A program made the translations under genes and the position numbers. Source: Nitrosomonadales bacterium (GTDB taxonomy: Bacteria > Pseudomonadota > Gammaproteobacteria > Burkholderiales > Sulfuricellaceae). From it: a stretch of DNA of 6,727 bases. Location of the stretch: assembly GCA_003104895.1 (NCBI GenBank), contig PQAG01000183.1, positions 1-6,727 of the forward strand. The letters are read 5' to 3'. Of this stretch, positions 1 to 5,771 are shown one piece after another; position 1 is the first letter of the stretch, and each line of letters opens with the position of its first letter. The notes under the pieces were generated by a model. The model saw only the letters and a list, made by a program, of their open reading frames with translations. It had not been told where the DNA came from and ran no database searches.

Positions 1-753
1 GCCCCAGCCCAGCACGATGCGCTGCGCCTGCCCTGTGGCCACGGCCTGCAGCAGCGGCAGGGCGCGGGCGGCGGGGTTGCCGGCGCGCAGGCTTTCCAGT
101 TCCGGGTGGGACATGACCGTGCCAGCTTCAGTATTCGGATCCAGGCTGATCTGCAGGCGGGCCAGCGCATTGGCCGGTTCCGGTGTCAGCAGCAGCGCCA
201 CGGCGAAGGGCGCCGCGGTGGGGCGAACCTCGTGCAGCGGCGAGGGCAGGGGCAGGTCATAAGCGGCCAGCAGCACCGGAATGTTCTCTGTCACAGCCTG
301 AACAGCCGCTTCCAGCAGGCCGGCGGCAAAAGAGTCATCGTATGCGGCAATGCTGTTGGCCGGGGTGCGCGCGCCGGTGGCAATGTTCCAGTAGCCCGCG
401 GCGGCATTGTGCACCGAGTTGTGGAAGCGTGTCGGCGAGACTTCGCGGGCCGGCTGGGCGAGCGATTCCAGGATGTGATGCAGGTTCTCGCCATCGCCAT
501 CCGACGAGGCGAACACCACCGCTGCCTGGGCAGCCGGCATCCCGGCGTGCGTCATGGCTTCCAGGGCGGCCTGCAGGGCGTAGCGCGTGGCCTGGCTGCT
601 GCGCCGCCGCTCGGCGGGCGGCAGGAGGGCGGCTGCGGGTCTGGGCTGCCCGCTGCCGGCTGGGCTCTCGCCGCGCAGCACGGCGGATCCCGCTGCCCAG
701 CCGGGCATGCCGGGGGCGCACAGGCCGACGCCTGCAAGGTAGACATTGATCAT
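1..753 (-). CDS. Ketosynthase-like chain-length factor, ApeC-like (3' end outside window)
   Basis: An open frame starts with ATG at 753-751 and runs 251 codons to the window edge without a stop, so the C-terminus is missing. The product resembles the beta-ketoacyl synthase-like N-terminal domain family (Ketoacyl-synt_2), best seen in the segment FHNSVHNAAAGYWNIATG at residues 110-127. Its only cysteine is C12, far from where a ketosynthase nucleophile would sit; the corresponding region (about residues 133-145) reads NSIAAYDDSF. This fits a non-catalytic chain-length factor that pairs with a true ketosynthase, as ApeC pairs with ApeO in the characterised APE system. The start overlaps the stop of the upstream ketosynthase by ATGA, and there is only a weak ribosome site, so translation is probably coupled. 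The family is usually about 250 residues, so little should be missing. The KS-like fold is fairly sure; the chain-length role is inferred from the lost cysteine and the neighbour. Confidence 0.85.
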   Translation of the reverse strand, partial: MINVYLAGVGLCAPGMPGWAAGSAVLRGESPAGSGQPRPAAALLPPAERRRSSQATRYALQAALEAMTHAGMPAAQAAVVFASSDGDGENLHHILESLAQPAREVSPTRFHNSVHNAAAGYWNIATGARTPANSIAAYDDSFAAGLLEAAVQAVTENIPVLLAAYDLPLPSPLHEVRPTAAPFAVALLLTPEPANALARLQISLDPNTEAGTVMSHPELESLRAGNPAARALPLLQAVATGQAQRIVLGWG

Positions 754-2051
754 GGCCGCACCCCGAAAATCAGGCTGCAGTTGTTGCCGCCAAAACCGAA
801 GGAATTGCTCATCACCCGGCGCAGTTTACGAGTGCTGTGCTGCAGCTGGATGGCGCTGCCCAGTCCGGGATCGATGCTGTGCGTGTTGCAGGTGCCAGGG
901 ATGAAGCCGTGCTCCAGGCAGAGGCAGGAGATGGCGGCTTCGACCGCGCCTGCGGCGCCCAGGGTATGGCCGGTCGCGCCCTTGGTGGAGCTGCAGGGCG
1001 TGGCATTGCCGAACACGCGCAGCATGCCCTGGTCTTCCGCACTGTCGTTGCTGCGGCTGGAAGTGCCATGCATGTTGATGTAATCGATCTCGTCCGGCCG
1101 GAGGTTCGCGGCGGCGAGCGCTTTTTCCATCGCCAGCGCCGCGCCCAGTCCTTCGGGGTGGGGGGTGGACATGTGGTAGGCGTCGCTGCTTTCGCCGTAG
1201 CCCAGGAGGGCGAGCGGGGCAGGCTTCAGATCAATCCAATCGCCTTTCACGTTTGCCCCCTCTCCCTGCCTTCGCTTCGGCAGGCTCAGTGCACCGCGAC
1301 TTCGCTCAGGCAACGTTCCCTGAGCGAAGTCGAAGGGAAGGAGAGGGCCTCTTTCCAGCAGGAAGAATCCGGCCCCTTCGCCGATGGAAATGCCGTTGCG
1401 CTCCGGGTCACAGGGGCGGCAGGGCTGGGGCGAGACCAGCTGAAGGGCGTTGAAGCCGTACAGCGTCATGGCGCACAAGGAATCCACCCCGCCCGCCACT
1501 GCGGCATCGCAGAACCCGGCCTGGATCAGGCGGCTGGCGCTGGCGAATACCTTGGCGCTGGAGGAGCAGGCGGTGGAAATGACAAAAGCCGGGCCGCCGA
1601 GAGCCAGGTAGCGGCGCACGAATTCGGCCGCGGAATGCATGCTTTGCGTCGCGGCATAATGGAAATCGCCCGGCAGCGCAGCGCTGGCAGGGTCGCGCCG
1701 GCGGTAGGCGCGCTCGCTTTCGAGTATGCCGGAAGTGCTGGTGCCGAGAATCACGGCGATGCGCCGTGAACCATGTTTTTCCCGCGCGGCGGCCACGGCG
1801 GCGGCAAAGCCGTCCAGTTCCAGGCATAGCTGCGCCAGGCGGTTGTTGCGGCAGTCATATTCGGCCAGGGCGCGTGGCAGGGCAATTTCCTCAACACCTC
1901 CCACTCGGCCGATGTAAGTGTCCAGCGGTGCCTCGGCGAAGTCGTTGGGGCGCAGGCCGCTCCTGTCTTCCTGCAGGGCTGAGAGCGTTGCCGCCTTGCC
2001 ATGGCCGAGGGCGCTGGCCAGGGTGTAATGGGTAAGGAACAAGGGGGTCAT
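750..2051 (-). CDS. Beta-ketoacyl-ACP synthase (APE ketosynthase, ApeO-like) with in-frame repeat insertion
   Basis: A 433-residue KAS II/FabF-type condensing enzyme that would extend the polyene chain by decarboxylative condensation with malonyl-ACP. The active site is complete: Cys162 in STACSSS, His329 in NMHGTSS, Lys357 in SSTKGATGH, His362 in the same motif, and a glycine-rich C-terminal NSFGFGGNN (residues 416-424). The N-terminus MTPLFLTHYTLASALG looks like the natural start of APE ketosynthases, although no clear ribosome site precedes it. Residues about 235-265 are encoded by a palindromic repeat (1258-1347), inserted between the LLER strand end (residues 231-234) and the ALLGYGESSDA block (from 281). 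The Cys-to-first-His distance is 167 residues against 140 in E. coli FabF, which matches extra sequence there. The following chain-length-factor gene overlaps its stop by four bases, suggesting a stoichiometric KS/CLF pair. Activity with the insert is unproven, but all catalytic residues are kept and the frame is open. Confidence 0.93.
   Translation of the reverse strand: MTPLFLTHYTLASALGHGKAATLSALQEDRSGLRPNDFAEAPLDTYIGRVGGVEEIALPRALAEYDCRNNRLAQLCLELDGFAAAVAAAREKHGSRRIAVILGTSTSGILESERAYRRRDPASAALPGDFHYAATQSMHSAAEFVRRYLALGGPAFVISTACSSSAKVFASASRLIQAGFCDAAVAGGVDSLCAMTLYGFNALQLVSPQPCRPCDPERNGISIGEGAGFFLLERGPLLPFDFAQGTLPERSRGALSLPKRRQGEGANVKGDWIDLKPAPLALLGYGESSDAYHMSTPHPEGLGAALAMEKALAAANLRPDEIDYINMHGTSSRSNDSAEDQGMLRVFGNATPCSSTKGATGHTLGAAGAVEAAISCLCLEHGFIPGTCNTHSIDPGLGSAIQLQHSTRKLRRVMSNSFGFGGNNCSLIFGVRP
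1258..1347. repeat. Palindromic dispersed repeat inserted in frame in the ketosynthase gene
   Basis: A nested palindrome. Outer arms ccctctcc (1258-1265) and ggagaggg (1340-1347) are exact complements. Inside is a small hairpin with 6-bp arms (1265-1270 and 1279-1284), then a perfect 14-bp stem (1297-1310 with 1319-1332, arm cgacttcgctcagg) closing an 8-base loop. On the minus strand it is read through as FDFAQGTLPERSRG followed by ALSLPKRRQGEG, a style of peptide I recognise from dispersed repeats that show up in predicted proteins of many GC-rich bacteria. True insertion limits may extend towards about 1220, since the codons up to residue 277 (NVKGDWIDLKP) also look unlike the family. The mRNA would fold into a strong hairpin here. 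Confidence 0.85.
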
Positions 2052-2114
2052 GATTTATATTGGCTCAATTTTACTTTGCCTCGCGCAAGGGAAGCCCAGG
2101 CATTGAGCGATTGC
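2052..2114. other. Short AT-rich leader before the ketosynthase with an inverted repeat
   Basis: This 63-base gap separates the ancestral end of hepT from the ketosynthase start and is more AT-rich than the operon. It holds a 7-bp inverted repeat, gctcaat at 2063-2069 and attgagc at 2102-2108, around a smaller ttgc/gcaa palindrome near 2076-2088. Directly before the ATG the minus strand reads CCAATATAAATC, with no Shine-Dalgarno. The structure could be an operator, a weak hairpin or chance; there is no T-run to suggest a terminator. Confidence 0.35.
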
Positions 2115-2461
2115 TTACCTTGTTTGTTCCTTGAATTTCCGGAGCTCAAGCAGCAAGCCGGGAATGTCGTCCACAATAATGCTCCAAAGCGTATCGTTAT
2201 CAATACCCAGATAGCCATGGATCAGCCGGTTGCGGGTTGCGATAATCTGCCGCCAAGGCATCGCAGGACAGACATCCCTCTGTTCGGACGGGATGTGCGT
2301 GGCGCGGCCCCGCCAAGCAATTCCAGGTAGCGCACGGCCGCGTCATAGTTAAGGCCGCTGGCGATAAACGCATGCTGGTCGATTCCTCCGGTATAGGCGA
2401 GCACTTTCTGGGCGAAATCGGTCATGTCGTCGAGATGAAAGTGCCACTCGCGCTCAGACAT
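2115..2461 (-). pseudogene. hepT: HepT-like HEPN toxin (DUF86 family), frameshifted
   Basis: The N-terminal half (MSEREWHFHLDDMTDFAQKV onward, about 52 residues, with YDAAVRYLELLG) matches HEPN/DUF86 toxins of the type VII MntA-HepT systems. The frame is then lost near 2298-2317 and ends at a TGA at 2224-2222, giving a 79-residue product. Reading on in another frame restores a typical C-terminal half of about 62 codons: PWRQIIATRNRLIHGY, then LGIDNDTLW, DDIPGLLLELR and a TAA at 2117-2115. That half holds the RNase and modification motif RX4HXY (RNRLIHGY, 2234-2211). The total length of 347 bases is not divisible by three, fitting a net two-base insertion or one-base loss in the GC-rich stretch. 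The restored frame has no stops, so the lesion looks recent, or could be a sequencing error. It starts inside the 3' end of mntA (8-base overlap) with GGAG seven bases upstream. Confidence 0.85.
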
Positions 2462-2744
2462 TGACCATCTCCCGTTCGATGAATGGACACAGTTCGGGGC
2501 GCAGCGCCTTTTCAGTCACCAGGTCCACCGGGCATTCCAACAAATCTTCCAGATAGAACTGGACACCGAAGTAGCGTTTGGAGGTGGCAGCCCCGTCAAA
2601 TGCCACGAGCACGTCCACATCGCTATCCTCGCGGGCGGCATCGCGCACCGTGGAGCCAAACAAGGGCAGACGGGTTACGCCGAACTGTTCGGCCAACTGC
2701 GCCTTGTGTTGGGCGAGTAGTTGCAATGCTCCGGTGCGATTCAT
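2454..2744 (-). CDS. mntA: MntA-type minimal nucleotidyltransferase antitoxin
   Basis: A 96-residue minimal nucleotidyltransferase of the DNA polymerase beta superfamily. The hallmark GSX10DXD is intact: G30-S31, then ten residues to D42 and D44; D74 in CPVDLV is the likely third metal-binding carboxylate. In characterised MntA-HepT pairs this enzyme AMPylates a tyrosine in the toxin's RX4HXY motif, silencing its RNase activity. The start at 2744 is chosen over an in-frame ATG at 2777 because GGAG (2754-2751) lies six bases before it and MNRTGALQLL is a normal family N-terminus. It overlaps hepT by 8 bases. The pair sits on the same strand as the pigment operon, 63 bases after the exporter stop, yet has no functional link to it; lower GC around it suggests acquisition. 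With hepT broken, it may now be an orphan antitoxin. Confidence 0.9.
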   Translation of the reverse strand: MNRTGALQLLAQHKAQLAEQFGVTRLPLFGSTVRDAAREDSDVDVLVAFDGAATSKRYFGVQFYLEDLLECPVDLVTEKALRPELCPFIEREMVNV

Positions 2745-2807
2745 AAATAACTCCATTCGCGGGGAAATAGCCTGCATTCTACTTGCTGCCGGAATTGTTT
2801 TCCCGGT

Positions 2808-5132
2808 TCAACGCTCAGGCTTCGTCCACATTGCTGCGAATAATAACGATAAAACCGCACCCAGTGCCACCGTGATGCCGATCGCCTGCAGAACCGGGGT
2901 GGATGAAAATGCCAGTGCCCCGAAGGCGCTTACAGTGCTGGCGGCGCACACCAGCACGGAAAACAGGGTGCGGCGGCGCTCGGCCTCGTCCAGCATGGGG
3001 CGGTTGAAAAACAGGCCGTAATTGAGCCCGATGCCCAGCACCAGCAGCAGGGAAACGATATGGAACAGCGACAGCCTGATGTTCATCCCGGCCAGCAGCG
3101 CAGCAGTGGCGAGCATGGCGGCGGCAACCGGCAGCAGCACGGCGAAAACGGAGCGGAAATTGCGCAGCCCGAAACCCAGCACCAGGATGATCGCCGCCAC
3201 TCCGAGCAGGGAGAAGCGCAGCGACTGGTCGCGGTATTGCATGATCATGCGGCTGGACTCTCCCTTGATGTCGAGCAGAAAGGCTGCGCCGCCGAGCCCC
3301 TGCATGAAGGTTTTGAGCGCCTGCTCGTTGCTCACGTTGCGCAGCGAAATGAGCGCCACCCAGCCATCGCCCTGTTTGGCCAGGAGGCCAGCAGCCAGTC
3401 CGCCCAGGGGCGTGCCTTGCCAGTCCGCGGCTTGCAGCGGCGGCAGATGGCGCGACTGTTCCACCTGTTGCAGGAAAGGCTCGAATATCTCCGCCTTGAA
3501 CGGCGTCGCAGCCACGGCACGGCCGAGATTCCGGCGCAAGGCATCCGGCTCCGGCAATGCGGCCTGGCGCGCAGCCTGGGTGCGTTCGCTGGGAACGATG
3601 CGCGCCGTCAGGTCATATCCGGCCGTGATGCCTTCCCGCACCAGCGCCTGCAGTTGCGGCGCAATGGCCTCGCTCTGCTCCAGCGCGGCCTGCCGGGTGG
3701 CGCCGGGAACGGCGATCAGGTAGCGCACATCGGGCGCGCCCATTTCCTCGCGCAGGCTGCGATCCAGCTCCAAGGACTGTTGCGGGACAGGGCTCAGGCG
3801 GGAAAGCTCGTTCTCCCACAGATCCCGGCTATGCGCTGCCAGATAAGCGGCGGCTGCGGCGAGAGCCAGAACGGGCAGCCATTTCAGGCCTGACAGCGCA
3901 GAAGCGCCGCGCGCCAGCAGGGCCTGCGTCCTTGGCCGGCCGGCGAATGCAAACTGTCCGGGCGCGATTTCCGGAATCACGAAGCGCGTGACCAGCCCGG
4001 CTGCCAGCACCCCGGCGAGCGAGAACATCCCCAGTTGCGACAGGCCGCTGAAGCCTGAAAGCAGCATGGTGAGGCTGCCGAAAACCGTGGTCAGCACGGC
4101 CAGCCTGAGGGTCGGCCAGATGCGCCGGAGCGTGTCGTGCAGGCTTTCTCCCGCGGCGCGCTGGGTGAACAGGTAGGTCGGGTAGTCCACCGCCTCGCCG
4201 ATCAGGGTGGCGCCGAAGCCCAGCGTGATTCCATGCACGCTGCCATAGCTCAGGCTCACGGCGGCCAGACCGGCCAGCGCGCCGCTGGCCACCGGCAGGA
4301 TGCCGAGCCCCAGGAGGCGCGGCGAGCCATAGGCCAGCAGCAGGATCAGCGCCACCAGCAGCGTGGCCAGCAGGCTGAGGCGCCAGGCGTCGTTGTGGAT
4401 GAGGTTGCGCGACTGCACGGCAAAGACGCTCGGCCCGCTCATGAGCAGCCGCAGTTCCGGGCTGGCGCGGCTTTGATTAAAAGCCTGGCGGATGGCATCG
4501 CCCACCTGCTGCTGGGCGTCGATGTCGAAGGCGGGGGAGCGGGTTTCCGCCAGCAGCAGCGCGCGCCGGCCGTCAGCGGAGAACCACACGCCATGCTGCA
4601 GGCCGGGGCCGCCGCGTCCGTCGCCCCAGCTTTCCAGCAGGTTCAGCATGGCGCCGGCCGGGTCGCTGGGGAGCAGCTGCTTCACCATCGCGCCCGCCGG
4701 CGAAGCCAGCAGCTGGAGGCTGTCCTGCAGGCCCTGCTGCAGCCCCGCGGCGCTGAAGCGGTCAGCTTCGGTGGCGGGGCTGAGCAGGTAGCGGTATTGC
4801 ATCAGCCGCTCGCGCTCCGCCGGGCTCAAGGCCTGTTCGCCGTTGCGCACGTAGCTGAAGTGGCCGCTCGCTTCGAGCGCCCGCGCCAGCTTCCTGCTGC
4901 TCTCGGCCAGTTTATCGGCGCTGCCGTTTTCCACGGCGAGCAGAACCAGGCGCGAGGCCACGCCGTCGCGCAGCTGACCGGCCATCAGCTGCTGCGCTGG
5001 CGTGGCGCTGTCGGGCAGGAAGGCGGCCATGTCGGTGTTGAAGCGGGTGTGCCCCATCACCCACCACAGGCAGCCCGCCAGCACGGCCAGCCAGAGCATG
5101 ACGGGCCAGCGTATACCGGGCCACCGTTTCAA
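2808..5132 (-). CDS. MMPL/RND-family exporter of the APE cluster (ApeM-like)
   Basis: A 774-residue inner-membrane protein with the duplicated RND/MMPL layout. One membrane helix lies near residues 9-27, followed by a periplasmic domain to about 250, then five helices (about 252-388). The second half repeats this: helix about 418-434, periplasmic domain to about 637, five helices about 639-769. Helix four of the first half carries GEAVDYPTYLF with Asp316, the MMPL-type proton-relay region; the equivalent place in the second half reads GIGLNYGLFF with Asn704. It probably moves the lipid-linked polyene or a precursor out of the inner membrane, handing over to the LolA-like protein encoded just upstream. 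The start is TTG at 5132-5130, overlapping the LolA stop (TTGA), with GAGGAAA at 5143-5137, so the two are translationally coupled. The substrate is inferred only from the cluster. Confidence 0.9.
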   Translation of the reverse strand: MKRWPGIRWPVMLWLAVLAGCLWWVMGHTRFNTDMAAFLPDSATPAQQLMAGQLRDGVASRLVLLAVENGSADKLAESSRKLARALEASGHFSYVRNGEQALSPAERERLMQYRYLLSPATEADRFSAAGLQQGLQDSLQLLASPAGAMVKQLLPSDPAGAMLNLLESWGDGRGGPGLQHGVWFSADGRRALLLAETRSPAFDIDAQQQVGDAIRQAFNQSRASPELRLLMSGPSVFAVQSRNLIHNDAWRLSLLATLLVALILLLAYGSPRLLGLGILPVASGALAGLAAVSLSYGSVHGITLGFGATLIGEAVDYPTYLFTQRAAGESLHDTLRRIWPTLRLAVLTTVFGSLTMLLSGFSGLSQLGMFSLAGVLAAGLVTRFVIPEIAPGQFAFAGRPRTQALLARGASALSGLKWLPVLALAAAAAYLAAHSRDLWENELSRLSPVPQQSLELDRSLREEMGAPDVRYLIAVPGATRQAALEQSEAIAPQLQALVREGITAGYDLTARIVPSERTQAARQAALPEPDALRRNLGRAVAATPFKAEIFEPFLQQVEQSRHLPPLQAADWQGTPLGGLAAGLLAKQGDGWVALISLRNVSNEQALKTFMQGLGGAAFLLDIKGESSRMIMQYRDQSLRFSLLGVAAIILVLGFGLRNFRSVFAVLLPVAAAMLATAALLAGMNIRLSLFHIVSLLLVLGIGLNYGLFFNRPMLDEAERRRTLFSVLVCAASTVSAFGALAFSSTPVLQAIGITVALGAVLSLLFAAMWTKPER

Positions 5133-5722
5133 GGCATTTCCTCGCGCAGGGTCATGAGGCTGCGGTCGCCGCCGGCTTCCTCGATTTCAATCGTGCTGAT
5201 CCTGGCCTTGCTGCCGCTGATGCGGATGACGCGGATGAATTGCGCCATGTCGATGTCGGAGGGCAGCAGAACCAGGGTCCATTGCTGCTCGTTGCCGTCG
5301 AGGCGGACTTTGTAGAAGCGTTCCAGGGTTTGGGCGTCGCCATTGAGGGTGGAACGCATGCTCTCGATGAACCCCCGGATCGCGGGGTAATCGCGCAGTG
5401 CCAGCGCATGTTTTTTCTGCGCTGCGGGTTTCTCCCACAGCAGGCGTTCGCCGTCCACGGTGAGGATTTCCTCGAACGGCGTCTGCACGTGTTTTTCCAG
5501 GAAGGAAGGCTTTTTGTAGCGCAGCGTTCCGCCCATCCTGAGCGGCTCCCTGAGCAGGGCGGAGTGCTTGGTTTCGCTGTAGCGCACCTGGCCGGCAGGC
5601 CGCTCGGCGAGCATTTTCATCAGGGCAGCGGTGTTCCAGCCGGCCTGGGCGAAACCTGCCCAGGCGAGCAGGGTTACCGTCATTGCGAGGAGCCGCAGGC
5701 GACGCGGCAATCTTTCCGCCAT
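5129..5722 (-). CDS. LolA-like periplasmic carrier of the APE cluster (ApeL-like)
   Basis: With the ATG at 5722 the product has 197 residues: a signal peptide (RLPRRLRLL as basic n-region, then MTVTLLAWAGF, cleavage likely after AQA at 25-27) and a mature domain of about 170 residues. The mature part shows the pattern of LolA-like proteins of aryl-polyene clusters: RYSETKHSALLREPLRMGGTLRYKKPSFLEK (residues 47-77), TPFEEILTVDG (81-91) and LLWEKP. It would shuttle a lipidated product across the periplasm, working with the exporter whose start overlaps its stop. The start is uncertain. The frame is open back to 5851 inside the acyltransferase gene, but that would bury the signal peptide. Starting at the second ATG (5683) leaves a signal peptide without basic residues. 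Neither ATG has a good ribosome site, and both lie in or at a palindromic repeat that encodes about the first 15 residues. Confidence 0.85.
   Translation of the reverse strand: MAERLPRRLRLLAMTVTLLAWAGFAQAGWNTAALMKMLAERPAGQVRYSETKHSALLREPLRMGGTLRYKKPSFLEKHVQTPFEEILTVDGERLLWEKPAAQKKHALALRDYPAIRGFIESMRSTLNGDAQTLERFYKVRLDGNEQQWTLVLLPSDIDMAQFIRVIRISGSKARISTIEIEEAGGDRSLMTLREEMP
5137..5143 (-). promoter_or_regulatory. Ribosome binding site that fixes the TTG start of the exporter
   Basis: GAGGAAA on the minus strand, with its AGGA core six bases before TTG at 5132-5130. No ATG or GTG is better placed, and the membrane helix starting about nine residues in supports this start. The site lies within the last codons of the LolA-like gene. 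Confidence 0.7.
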
Positions 5723-5768
5723 CCGGGCTGCGAAGAGCGAGATTGCTTCGCCGCGCTCGCAATGACGG
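5677..5768. repeat. Palindromic dispersed repeat (cattgcgag family) at the acyltransferase/LolA junction
   Basis: Perfect 13-bp terminal arms ccgtcattgcgag (5677-5689) and ctcgcaatgacgg (5756-5768) enclose a second 7-bp stem, gcaatct (5707-5713) with agattgc (5740-5746). The arms are those of a repeat seen in many unrelated bacterial genomes, usually between genes; its translation (RHCERGEAIS, LRLLAMT) often appears at the ends of predicted proteins. Here it starts three bases beyond the acyltransferase stop and runs into the LolA-like signal peptide. As RNA it would make a long hairpin between two co-transcribed genes, which could affect mRNA stability or the translation of the downstream gene. 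Confidence 0.88.
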
Positions 5769-5771
5769 GGG

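Noticed and set aside
106..1083. Long plus-strand open frame of 325 codons
   Set aside because: It lies antisense to the ketosynthase and chain-length-factor genes, whose minus-strand frames show clear family motifs; its Arg/Gly/Gln-rich product looks like a shadow of GC-rich coding.
1258..1347. CRISPR array or tandem repeat
   Set aside because: There is one nested palindrome, with no regularly spaced direct repeats or spacers.
2052..2085. Promoter with TATAAA as -10 before the ketosynthase
   Set aside because: The box is only three bases from the ATG, so transcription would start at or inside the start codon, and the nearest -35-like TTGCGC is 23 bases away.
2778..2807. Terminator after the exporter (ccgg/ccgg inverted repeat with aa/tt)
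   Set aside because: The arms are short and imperfect and no T-run follows on the minus strand.
3060..3893. Plus-strand open frame of 277 codons opposite the exporter
   Set aside because: Composition (Gln, Arg, His) and position opposite a well-supported membrane protein mark it as a shadow.
4137..5315. Long plus-strand open frame of 392 codons
   Set aside because: It is antisense to the exporter and LolA-like genes, rich in Gln, His, Arg and Ala with no recognisable domain; a typical mirror of high-GC third codon positions.
5677..5768. Rho-independent terminator between acyltransferase and LolA-like genes
   Set aside because: The hairpin belongs to a known style of dispersed repeat, has no U-tract, and the downstream genes are part of the same pathway.
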